A program made the position numbers and the translations under genes. A DNA stretch of 21,472 bases from a virus. Below, piece by piece: positions 13,746 to 21,472 of this stretch; the first letter of the stretch is position 1; each line of letters begins with the position of its first letter. The notes under the pieces were generated by a model. The model ran no database searches and had not been told where the DNA came from. It was given only the letters and a program-made list of their open reading frames with translations. Location of the stretch: IMG/VR virus record IMGVR_UViG_3300006737_000268, positions 1 through 21,472 of that record; one strand, given 5' to 3'.

Positions 13746-16474
13746 GTTTTTTAGAAGAAAGAGATACAGATGTAATATCTGCAAAATTTGCTGAAGCTAA
13801 GATGATGGCTGAAAACCATCCACCATTAGAAAGCATTCCAAACAAAAAGATATCGTATAACGAAGCGACAGGCAAAAATGATATCTTAATACCGAATGGA
13901 TCTGGTGGTCATATTATTGTTGGTGAAGCGCCAGAAAATCGCTCAAAAGAAATACAAGGTTATGCACATATTTTAAAAGATATGCCGTTTGATATCAAAG
14001 ATTATGAGGCAGCTGGTTATACGCTCGAAGAAGTTGAAGCAGCTGGTGTGATGCCGAAACCTCAAGAAAAAACAGGAAGAACAGAAACACTTAGACCAGG
14101 TGAAGAATTACTAGTAACGAGAACAGGTGGCGATTTAGCCAAGCCACCTTCTCAAGAAACATTGCCTGTTGTCAGTCAAAATGTAGCCAATGAAGCTATA
14201 GCTGAATTTTCAAAAGCATTAGTACGCGGTGGTGTCGTTAAGCCTACAAAATTTTTAGAAGATAACTTTGGTATTTATAATCCTTTACGTTTGCAAATCA
14301 TAAATCCAGACACGGGTGAGTTTGATTTAGATTTTAGGATCCTAAGTTTTGACGAGGTCATGCAAGAGCGTGATGAAAATAAAGGTAAGCAATTTTTCTT
14401 TGATATAGAGGAACTGGTAAACGAAAACGAAGACGCTAGCATAGTTGGTGGTTTGGCTGGTGGGTTTGGTCAATTTCTAGGGGCATACGTTGGCCTAGCT
14501 AAGTTTTTTAAATTTGGTCAAACAGTAATGGCTCAAGGTTTTACAAAAGGCGCAGCAGCCGACTTCTTAGCTTTTGAAGGTAATGAAGGGCGATTAACAG
14601 ACGTTCTTGTAGGGCTTGGTGTCGATGAAAAGTTTATACCGTCTTTCTTAGTAACAGATCCTAACGATCCAGATTATGTTGGCCGATTTAAAACAGCGCT
14701 TGAGGGTGGCCCGTTAGGTGTAGCAACTGAGGGTTTGTTGCTAGGAATTGGCAAAGTTTTTCGCGCAATAAAAGACCGCGATGTGCCAGCTGAAGAAGTA
14801 GCGCAAATAACGCAAGATGGTAAACGCTCTATAAAACAAATTATAGTAGATCGACTTAATCAGCCTGGCGATATGCCCACTGTCGGATCAATGGGCGGTA
14901 ACGCTGGTGAAGAAATTAACAAAGCAATACAGCTTTTCGATCAAGCAAAAATTAAAAGAGAGGGAACTACTGGTAGGTATGTTGGTGGGCCACCTGGCTT
15001 AGACACTCCACAAAAATTAGCATCGCTTCGAAAAAAAGTAGCTGATCTAACTTTAGAAGGTGAGCCTGGACGTTTTTGGTATGAGCGATCAGGAAAGGCT
15101 ATTCTTGATGCTGTAGGCGGTGATAAAGTTGAGGCTGAAAAAATAGCGCAAGCTATTGCCATTACTTCATCTGGTACACCTGTTAGCAGCAATTTTGATT
15201 ACGCATTGCAAGCTTATTTGCAAAACAAAGCTGGCCAACCGATAAATACTGGTAGGTTTCCAGCAGCAATGAGTAAAAGATTAACAGATATGTTTGATGG
15301 CACTCCGTGGGAAGGGCGCAAGACAAATAGCTTTTATGTCAACTTAATGAGAGAAATAGATCCAACGCTAGATCAACCTGTTACAGTTGATATCTGGATG
15401 CTGCGCGCGTTTGGTTATAAAACAGACAACCCAACCGATCAACAATACACCTTTGTAGAAAACGAAGTGAACAAGTTAGCCGATGAACTTGATTGGGAGC
15501 CGCAACAAGTACAGGCTGCCATATGGGTCAAAGCTAAAGCAGATGACGAAGGTATATCTGTATCCAAAGCAAAATTTGATTACGCTGATGCATTAGAAAA
15601 AAATAAAATGCAGATAAGCTGGGAAAGTATACCAGGGCGAACTAGCGGTCATATGTTGGAAATCTTTGATGCGCCTTACGAAGTGCAACAGCAATATCAT
15701 GTAGATATTTCCAAAGCCTTTCTAGATGATAATGGCAATGACATAGTAGCCCAGCGTTTGGGTATACCATCACCAGGTGATTTTGAAGCACCAGGATATT
15801 TTGAAGGTAAAGTAAGCCCAGGCACACAGACAGAACTAGCAGTGCCTAGACAATACAAAGGGCCAAAATACGGTGCTGTTGAACCAGCTGCTTTAGATCT
15901 AGTAAATGCTTACGCCGCTGTTCGAGGCATACTTATGAAGCAAGACGGCGTGGGGTTTCACAGGCCATTTTTTAATCCAGCTAAAAAAGATGCAAACGGC
16001 ATACAAGTTGATATAGGCCGAAATTTTAATGAAGAAGAAACCGCACAATTTGCACAAATATTATCTAAGTTGTCTGGTCATAGTGAATATAATCCTATCG
16101 GTTCAACAGGCGGTGTTAGAATAATTAACTTTGATTATCTTGAATTTGACAATAAAGAGTTTATAAAGTTAGTTGATCAGGCTTTAGATGAGCTAGATTT
16201 AGGCAATACAGAAGCAACCGTTAAATATTTTGCTAGTCAAAACGGTTACGCTGGTAACGATTGGAGTGTAAGTAAAAATGGTGAAGGTTATATCTCGCAG
16301 TTGGGCGGAGAAGGACGATCCGATATTCAACGGAAAATTCGTGATGTCATTACAGAACTCTCCCCAAGGATCGATGCAGTCGACTCAGAATACCAAATCA
16401 AGTACGGTTTCAAAGGAAACTCAGACATCAACGCAGAGTTCAGAACAGGAATAGAACCACCGACTGAACCCTAA
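13742..16474 (+). CDS. Large ejected virion protein with polyvalent-protein-type domain
   Basis: The product has 910 residues and overlaps the preceding gene by four bases (ATGA). Residues 1-230 are charged and probably extended. About 236-258 is a Gly-rich hydrophobic segment (G-G-L-A-G-G-F-G-Q-F-L-G-A-Y-V-G-L) that could enter a membrane. Residues about 443-600 contain E-K-I-A-Q-A-I-A-I-T-S, then N-F-D-Y-A-L-Q-A-Y, then D-I-W-M-L-R-A-F-G-Y (550-559) and Q-V-Q-A-A-I-W-V-K. From memory this matches a domain (DUF7178-type) found in phage polyvalent proteins; its activity is not known. The C-terminal third is soluble and mixed. Its place among ejection proteins suggests delivery with the DNA. 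The last 45 codons differ in codon style from the rest. Confidence 0.65.
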   Translation: MSFLEERDTDVISAKFAEAKMMAENHPPLESIPNKKISYNEATGKNDILIPNGSGGHIIVGEAPENRSKEIQGYAHILKDMPFDIKDYEAAGYTLEEVEAAGVMPKPQEKTGRTETLRPGEELLVTRTGGDLAKPPSQETLPVVSQNVANEAIAEFSKALVRGGVVKPTKFLEDNFGIYNPLRLQIINPDTGEFDLDFRILSFDEVMQERDENKGKQFFFDIEELVNENEDASIVGGLAGGFGQFLGAYVGLAKFFKFGQTVMAQGFTKGAAADFLAFEGNEGRLTDVLVGLGVDEKFIPSFLVTDPNDPDYVGRFKTALEGGPLGVATEGLLLGIGKVFRAIKDRDVPAEEVAQITQDGKRSIKQIIVDRLNQPGDMPTVGSMGGNAGEEINKAIQLFDQAKIKREGTTGRYVGGPPGLDTPQKLASLRKKVADLTLEGEPGRFWYERSGKAILDAVGGDKVEAEKIAQAIAITSSGTPVSSNFDYALQAYLQNKAGQPINTGRFPAAMSKRLTDMFDGTPWEGRKTNSFYVNLMREIDPTLDQPVTVDIWMLRAFGYKTDNPTDQQYTFVENEVNKLADELDWEPQQVQAAIWVKAKADDEGISVSKAKFDYADALEKNKMQISWESIPGRTSGHMLEIFDAPYEVQQQYHVDISKAFLDDNGNDIVAQRLGIPSPGDFEAPGYFEGKVSPGTQTELAVPRQYKGPKYGAVEPAALDLVNAYAAVRGILMKQDGVGFHRPFFNPAKKDANGIQVDIGRNFNEEETAQFAQILSKLSGHSEYNPIGSTGGVRIINFDYLEFDNKEFIKLVDQALDELDLGNTEATVKYFASQNGYAGNDWSVSKNGEGYISQLGGEGRSDIQRKIRDVITELSPRIDAVDSEYQIKYGFKGNSDINAEFRTGIEPPTEP

Positions 16475-16495
16475 TAAAATTAAATAGTTTGATTT

Positions 16496-16521
16496 AAGGA
16501 CGCTTAGTGCGTCCTTTTTTT
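16496..16521 (+). terminator. Rho-independent terminator
   Basis: AAGGACGC (16496-16503) pairs with GCGTCCTT (16509-16516), giving eight pairs with a five-base loop, and the T run extends to 16521. It lies 22 bases after the stop of the previous gene. It also covers the GTG at 16507, which could otherwise be read as the next gene's start. Confidence 0.85.
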
Positions 16522-16533
16522 ATGCGAGGCTTA

Positions 16534-19500
16534 ATGGCAATAGATCCGCAAGACATAGCAGAAGAAAACACACAACGGTCTGCGCTGGCTCAACAGGGGT
16601 CACCTACGGAGTTTGCCGAAGATCCTAAGAAGTCTATTCAGCTAGCTGGTAAATTAAACACAAAGGCTGTGTTAAATTTGCTAAAAGACTCTAAAGATGT
16701 AGAGACACCCAGCTTGCCACAAGAGAAAGTGTTATTACCAGATGACGGCACATATTCTGAAACAAAAATAAAAAAAGACGCAGCAAAAAAATTATTGTCT
16801 GATGAAGGTCAGGCAAAATTTAAAGAACAAGGTTTCTCTGCAAAACCCAATGAGGGCATAGAGGTTTTAAAAGAAGCAGAAGAAGCATTATCAACAGAGC
16901 AAGCTCTTACAGAACAAAGTGTTAAAAACCTACAAACCCAATCTAAGCAAGCTTTAACAGCCGATGAAAAAGGTTTTGATCTCACAACAGGAAATGTTGT
17001 TGATGAAGGTAAAGCAGATGAGGCGCTTAATTTAATTAACGCAACAGATGCTAGCATAGAGAAATTAAAAGCCACTACAGCAGATAACAACGGCGATTTT
17101 AATTTTGATTACATGAATACGGGCGATGACATTAACAAAACAATTACCGCTCTAAGCCAAGTTTACAAAGATGAAACGCAAATTGTTAAAAGAGGTCAGG
17201 CAACCAACCAGGTAACAATTGCCAGGGCTGCTGAAAGAATGCAGAACGAAGTTGGTTTTACGCGAAATACGGTCTTTGCTCGTAAGGAAGGTCAAACTTG
17301 GAACGCAGAAGAGTTTACTGCTGCCCGTGAATTATTAGTAAGATCTGCTGTAAAATTAACAGACTTAGCAACTAAATTAAAAAACGGTGGCGCTAACAAT
17401 GCAGACGGTGTTTTTGAGCCAGCAACAGATCTAGATCGTTTAGCCTTTCGTAGGCAAATGGCAATTCATGCCGCTATTCAGTTGCAGCTAAAGGGCGCGC
17501 AAACAGAAGCTGCGCGCGCACTGCAATCTTTTAAAATACAAGTTGGCGGTGAAGAAAGCGCTGTGCGCCAGGCACAAGAGGCCAAGCGATTAATTGATGA
17601 AGTTGGTGGTCTTGGTGTCACTGATAACATGGCGCGCAGATTTTTAGATATACAAGCAAGCAGAGGGTTGGCTGGTGTCAATAATATGGCGCGTGGTGGG
17701 TGGATAGCTAGAACCCGACAAGCTGTCGCTGATATGTATTTAGCTGGGCTTCTAAGCAATACAGCAACGCAAGTGAGAAACATTGTAGGTACAGCTAGTT
17801 TTATGGCTTATCAGCTGCCTGTTGAAGCATTAGCTGGGGTGTTTGGTACACTTAATAGGCAATCACAATTGTTTCTTTATCCAGAGACAAAATTTACTAC
17901 AGAGCAAGTTGAGATCGATGATTTCTTAATGCGCCTTAAGGGGTACAGTGATGCTTTTGTAGATGCCCTAAGAGTAGCTAATGTTGCCTTCAAAAGTAAC
18001 AAGCCAGCTGGTGCAAGTAAATTAGATTTAGAACGATACAACGCTGTTACGGGTACAAGCGATAGTTATTTTGGAAAGTCTATAGACTACCTTGGAATGG
18101 TTAGCGGTGTGCCGTTTCGATTGCTACTAGGTGGTGATGAGTTTTTTAAGACAATATCTCAGCGTGGTGAGTTTAATGTAAAAGTTAATCGTGCATATAA
18201 AAACGCCATAAGAAATGGGGCCACAGATGCAGAGGCACGCGATGCTGCCTCAATGGTTATTTTAGATCCTGGCTCAGTAGCAGACGATGTTATTGGTCAA
18301 TCTAAGTTTGATACATTACAAACTGACACGGGAAAGTTAGGAAAATTTTCTAGAGATCTTCAAGATATAAAACTTGGCCCTATACCTATTGGTCGATACA
18401 TGCTGCCCTTTGCAACAGCGCCAACGAACGACATGTTGCGCTCTGCTGAAATGATACCGTTTTTGACTATATTAGGCGAAAACACACAAAGAACTTTAAA
18501 AGGTGAAAATGGTGCAGCTGCTGCACAGATGGCATATGCAAGATACACTGTAAGCGCTTTAATGATGTATCAGGTTTCGCAGTTTGCCATGAATGGTCAA
18601 ATTACTGGTGCAACGCCACAAGATCCAAAGGTAAGAGAAAAATTACCAAAAGGATGGCAACCGTGGTCAATAGTTCAAAAGGGGGAAAACTGGCCAACAG
18701 ATGCTGATGGTAATGATTTGCCTTTATACGATATGTACGGTTCTCCAAACGGCACATTAAAATATTATAGTTATAATGGTTTTGGCCCTGTTTCTACAGT
18801 AATTGGTATTACTGCTGACACAGTGCAGCGAATGCATATGACCGATGACACAACATTAAGAAACAATATAGCGACAGCTGCTGCTGCGTCCGTTTATAAT
18901 TACTACAAAGAATTACCTATGCTTGAAGGTATGGCTAATTTTATATCGGTATTTAGTGATGAAGGTGAATCCATTAGATTTGATCCTGTTCGCTTATTTA
19001 AAAGCCCAGCTGAAGCAACATCTATAGTAGCTTTTCCAAATCCTTATTCGAGTATGCAAAATGCATTAGCGCGCGCAAAAGAGGGGTCTGGTATAAAGGA
19101 TGCCCGTGAGGATCTGGTCTATTATACAGAGCAAGACATTTTGCAAACCAACAAAGATGGATCCTTTGTCTATGCGCTTGGTGATGGAAGGGCTGACTAT
19201 TCCTTAATAGGCCAAGTCAAAAGAGAATTAAAGCCAGAGGCTTGGCGCGTCATTAACTTGTTAAGCTCTTACCAGGCAAAAAATTCAATGTTTCGTAATG
19301 ACGATGACAGGTATGCTAAAAGATATGATACGTTAGGTAGACCGCTAGGGGATGAAGATACAAACATTTATGTTCGCCCAGGGCGCGCAATATTTAATGC
19401 ATTATCAGGGTTTAGAATAAGTGAAGCACAGCCAGTAGAAGATTACGAAAAAGAACTAATGCGGTTGTCTATGGCTGTAGGTGGTTGGCCGTTGTCTAAT

Positions 19501-19833
19501 CCTAAAGTAAAAAGCGGAGTGCAGTTATCTCGCGGCGTTCAAAGTGATTGGGTTAATTTAGCTAAAAATGAAATTGAACTCGATATCGCTGGTTTAGGTC
19601 GTGTAAATTATAGAGACATGTTGAGATCCGTTTTGACCGATACGTCAAATCGATACGGCGCAAAATATGAAATGCTAGACGATATAGATCGCAAACAATT
19701 TATAAACAATATTGTTGAAAAGAGGTTTCGCGATGCAGCTTGGACAAAGCTTATGCAAGATCCAAAATACGCAAATCTAAACCGTACAATATTTGATCTT
19801 GAAAACGCTAGGAAAGAAGGAAGAATAGAGTGA
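16534..19833 (+). CDS. Giant internal/ejection virion protein (LPD38-like)
   Basis: The frame can be opened at GTG 16507, but that codon is inside the terminator stem. ATG 16522 has no ribosome binding site, whereas ATG 16534 follows GAGG at 16526-16529. I choose 16534, giving 1,099 residues. The first 380 are charged, helical and Ala/Gln/Lys-rich. L-A-G-L-L-S-N-T-A-T-Q-V-R-N-I-V-G (about 403-419) followed by a hydrophobic stretch, G-G-D-E-F-F-K (533-539), A-S-M-V-I-L-D-P-G-S-V, and L-P-F-A-T-A-P-T-N-D-M-L-R (about 624-636) are the pattern of the large polyvalent-protein-associated domain 38 seen in many phage ejection proteins (recalled, not searched). It occupies the slot of T7 gp16, the channel-forming ejection protein. 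No lytic transglycosylase motif was found at either end. Confidence 0.75.
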   Translation: MAIDPQDIAEENTQRSALAQQGSPTEFAEDPKKSIQLAGKLNTKAVLNLLKDSKDVETPSLPQEKVLLPDDGTYSETKIKKDAAKKLLSDEGQAKFKEQGFSAKPNEGIEVLKEAEEALSTEQALTEQSVKNLQTQSKQALTADEKGFDLTTGNVVDEGKADEALNLINATDASIEKLKATTADNNGDFNFDYMNTGDDINKTITALSQVYKDETQIVKRGQATNQVTIARAAERMQNEVGFTRNTVFARKEGQTWNAEEFTAARELLVRSAVKLTDLATKLKNGGANNADGVFEPATDLDRLAFRRQMAIHAAIQLQLKGAQTEAARALQSFKIQVGGEESAVRQAQEAKRLIDEVGGLGVTDNMARRFLDIQASRGLAGVNNMARGGWIARTRQAVADMYLAGLLSNTATQVRNIVGTASFMAYQLPVEALAGVFGTLNRQSQLFLYPETKFTTEQVEIDDFLMRLKGYSDAFVDALRVANVAFKSNKPAGASKLDLERYNAVTGTSDSYFGKSIDYLGMVSGVPFRLLLGGDEFFKTISQRGEFNVKVNRAYKNAIRNGATDAEARDAASMVILDPGSVADDVIGQSKFDTLQTDTGKLGKFSRDLQDIKLGPIPIGRYMLPFATAPTNDMLRSAEMIPFLTILGENTQRTLKGENGAAAAQMAYARYTVSALMMYQVSQFAMNGQITGATPQDPKVREKLPKGWQPWSIVQKGENWPTDADGNDLPLYDMYGSPNGTLKYYSYNGFGPVSTVIGITADTVQRMHMTDDTTLRNNIATAAAASVYNYYKELPMLEGMANFISVFSDEGESIRFDPVRLFKSPAEATSIVAFPNPYSSMQNALARAKEGSGIKDAREDLVYYTEQDILQTNKDGSFVYALGDGRADYSLIGQVKRELKPEAWRVINLLSSYQAKNSMFRNDDDRYAKRYDTLGRPLGDEDTNIYVRPGRAIFNALSGFRISEAQPVEDYEKELMRLSMAVGGWPLSNPKVKSGVQLSRGVQSDWVNLAKNEIELDIAGLGRVNYRDMLRSVLTDTSNRYGAKYEMLDDIDRKQFINNIVEKRFRDAAWTKLMQDPKYANLNRTIFDLENARKEGRIE

Positions 19834-21194
19834 CTGTAAGTAGCGCAACAAATAAGGTTAGCTATAACGGCAACGGCTCGACAACGGTCTTTGCCTATGG
19901 CTTCAAGATCTTTGATGAGGATGACCTCACTGTCATTATTCGTAATGCTAGTGGTGGTGAGACTACCAAAACAATTACCACACACTACACAGTGTCAGGG
20001 GTAGGGGCTGCAAGTGGTGGCAATGTCACAATGGGTACGGCTCCAGCATCTGGTGAAAGTCTAACAATAATTCGTGAGCAACCGCTTACGCAAGGTTTAG
20101 ATCTCGTACCTAACGATCCGTTCCCAGCGACACTCGTTGAGGATACGTTAGACAAGCTGACGTTCATGGTTCACCAGCATGAGGAAACATTAAACAGATC
20201 TATTAAGGGATCTAAGACAACCACAATTACAGATCCAAGTTTTACTGAGGATGCTACAGCCAGGGCAAACAAAGTCTTCGCTTTTGATGCTTCTGGAAAC
20301 ATCGACATTACGCAAGAGATTGGTGTTTATAAAGGTAACTGGGGGGCTGGTACAACTTATGCTGTGCGTGACCTGGTAAAAGATACAAGCACTAATAACA
20401 TCTTTATAGCTATTACTGCTCATACATCTAGCGGATCTCAACCCTTAACCACAAACACAGATAGCGCTAAGTGGGCATTAATTGTGGATGCTGCGTCAGC
20501 GACTGCTAGTCAAAATGCGGCGGCATCAAGTGCCACAGCAGCAGCGTCAAGTGCTACGGCGGCTGCGTCTAGTGCTACATCTGCATCGACATCAGCCTCG
20601 ACAGCGACAACAAAAGCATCTGAGGCATCAACGTCAGCTACATCAGCGGCTGCAAGTGCTGCTATTATTTCGCCAGTTCAAAACGAAATAACAACCATAT
20701 CGCAAAGTATTGCTACACTTAATGGCCTGGCTGCTATATTCTCAGGTACATCATCTATAACAGTGACAGTCGTAAGTTCGGGTGGCTCTAATTATTTCGC
20801 AATCAATGGAGTAACCGCACCAGCGCTAACGCTTGTTCAAGGCCACGTTTACACTTTCGATGTGAGTGACTCTTCGGTATCTGGACACCCATTAGTTTTT
20901 AAAGACTCTGGCGGTAGTGCATACACTACTGGAGTGACTACAACTGGTACGGCTGGAAGCACTGGGGCAACGGTTGTTATAGTTGTTCCTTCTTCGGGAA
21001 CTATGCCAGCAAGATACGCATGTTCAACGCATGGTAACGGCATGGGTAATACTATTGCCACCATAGATAGCGACATTAAAACGGTGGCTGATAACAGCGC
21101 CAACATCACGACAGTAGCAAGCAACATTTCAACAATAGCGCAAAAAGCAACGGTTGATGAGGCCACTGCATTAGCCATAGCGTTAGGAGGCTAG
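19830..21194 (+). CDS. Tail fibre with T7-type N-terminus and cupredoxin-like domain
   Basis: The start is GTG 19830, overlapping the previous stop by four bases, with AAGGAAG at 19817-19823. Residues 1-130 resemble the T7 fibre N-terminal attachment domain: Y-N-G-N-G-S-T-T-V-F-A-Y-G-F and later T-L-V-E-D-T-L-D-K-L-T-F. Residues about 175-216 form a small carbohydrate-module-like segment (Y-K-G-N-W-G-A-G-T-T-Y-A-V-R-D-L-V). Residues 217-278 are an Ala/Ser/Thr-rich stalk with three AAASSAT units. Residues about 310-412 look like a cupredoxin: Y-T-F-D-V-S-D, G-H-P-L (H353), then C398-S-T-H401-G-N-G-M405. The C-terminal N-S-A-N-I-T-T-V-A-S-N repeats suggest a coiled coil. At 454 residues it is short for a fibre, and receptor binding may be completed by a downstream gene. 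Confidence 0.86.
   Translation: MTVSSATNKVSYNGNGSTTVFAYGFKIFDEDDLTVIIRNASGGETTKTITTHYTVSGVGAASGGNVTMGTAPASGESLTIIREQPLTQGLDLVPNDPFPATLVEDTLDKLTFMVHQHEETLNRSIKGSKTTTITDPSFTEDATARANKVFAFDASGNIDITQEIGVYKGNWGAGTTYAVRDLVKDTSTNNIFIAITAHTSSGSQPLTTNTDSAKWALIVDAASATASQNAAASSATAAASSATAAASSATSASTSASTATTKASEASTSATSAAASAAIISPVQNEITTISQSIATLNGLAAIFSGTSSITVTVVSSGGSNYFAINGVTAPALTLVQGHVYTFDVSDSSVSGHPLVFKDSGGSAYTTGVTTTGTAGSTGATVVIVVPSSGTMPARYACSTHGNGMGNTIATIDSDIKTVADNSANITTVASNISTIAQKATVDEATALAIALGG
20517..20579 (+). repeat. Three 21-base repeats coding AAASSAT in the fibre stalk
   Basis: There are three adjoining 21-base units (20517, 20538 and 20559), each coding exactly A-A-A-S-S-A-T (residues 230-250). 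They differ only at synonymous third positions. Similar but degenerate Ser/Ala/Thr sequence continues to about 20660. Confidence 0.8.
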
Positions 21195-21197
21195 ACA

Positions 21198-21472
21198 ATG
21201 GCAAATACATTTAAAATTATTACAAGGGATGTAGCGCCAGCCACTGCTGGTACTCCCGAAACTATATACACTGTGCAGACAGGTAGCACGATAGTTATGC
21301 TGGGTATGACATTAGCTAACGTCCACACTGCTCAAGTCACTTGCAGTGTAACTCTTGTAAGCACGACAACGCAAACAGGGCAGACGCAAAACACTACAGC
21401 GCATTTAATTAAAGATGTTAGTATCCCTGCTGGCTCTACGCTTTCGCCACTCGAAGGTAAGATTAACATGAA
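21198..21472 (+). CDS. Structural protein, 5' part only (cut by right edge)
   Basis: AGGAGG at 21185-21190, overlapping the end of the fibre gene, is a near-perfect ribosome binding site for ATG 21198. The frame then stays open to the edge, giving 91 codons without a stop. The visible part is Thr/Val/Ser-rich and beta-like: T-I-Y-T-V-Q-T-G-S-T-I-V-M-L-G-M-T-L-A-N-V, then C-S-V-T-L-V, and H-L-I-K-D-V-S-I-P-A-G-S-T-L-S-P-L-E-G. This pattern recalls small virion proteins found beside fibre genes in marine phages, thought to be tail or capsid accessory proteins. The resemblance is from memory and the role is inferred. Confidence 0.7.
   Translation, partial: MANTFKIITRDVAPATAGTPETIYTVQTGSTIVMLGMTLANVHTAQVTCSVTLVSTTTQTGQTQNTTAHLIKDVSIPAGSTLSPLEGKINM

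Noticed and set aside
16507-16533. GTG at 16507 as start of the giant ejection protein
   Set aside because: The codon lies inside the terminator stem-loop and has no ribosome binding site. ATG 16534 follows GAGG at a usable distance.
20849-21178. 109-codon minus-strand open frame opposite the fibre gene
   Set aside because: It mirrors a well-supported coding frame, has a low-complexity Val/Ala/Thr composition and lacks a ribosome binding site. The same holds for the other minus-strand frames across 2816-20441.
1-21472. tRNA genes, CRISPR arrays, insertion sequences, integrase and attachment site
   Set aside because: I looked for cloverleaf T-arm patterns, regularly spaced repeats, transposase or recombinase motifs and terminal repeats by eye and found none.

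Overview
The window looks like the packaging and virion-structure half of a podovirus genome (T7-like virion plan), most likely from an environmental, probably marine, phage. Every supported gene is on the + strand. Genes are packed with 4-base or TAATG overlaps and moderately AT-rich. The order is small terminase, large terminase, portal, scaffold, capsid, tail tube A, tail tube B, internal virion proteins, fibre, which is diagnostic of a tailed phage with a short tail. No integrase, repressor of known family, tRNA or CRISPR array is visible. The host cannot be read directly. The DUF6362-like protein and the style of the fibre domains hint at a marine alphaproteobacterium, but that is inference.

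Layout. Positions 1-606 hold the 3' end of an unidentified gene and two small overlapping unknown genes. Positions 607-820 are a control-like region: a sigma70-like promoter followed by three related dyads and a long hairpin. A 142-codon DUF6362-like helix-turn-helix protein follows (821-1252), then 315 bases with no convincing gene but several inverted repeats. Positions 1568-3830 carry the packaging module: an Sf6-type small terminase, a 100-residue unknown protein, a 263-base repeat- and hairpin-rich, C-rich spacer that could be the packaging site, and the large terminase. Positions 3839-8700 carry the head module: two small basic or low-complexity proteins, portal, a Bbp19-like protein, scaffold, a structured leader, major capsid protein and a decoration-like protein, closed by a strong terminator. 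Positions 8748-16474 carry tail tube A, tail tube B and three internal or ejection proteins. The third of these contains a domain of the type found in phage 'polyvalent' proteins. A second terminator precedes a 1,099-residue ejection protein. A T7-type fibre follows, and then a further structural protein cut by the right edge.

The genes form one late-expressed production line: the terminase pair packages DNA through the portal into a capsid shaped by the scaffold, tail tubes A and B close the portal, the large internal proteins are ejected at infection, and the fibre binds the host. The most unusual points are a plastocyanin-like His/Cys/His/Met motif in the fibre, the folded leader in front of the capsid gene, the operator-like dyad cluster near 690-780, the C-rich hairpin region before the large terminase, and out-of-frame CxxC fragments just after the DUF6362-like gene.
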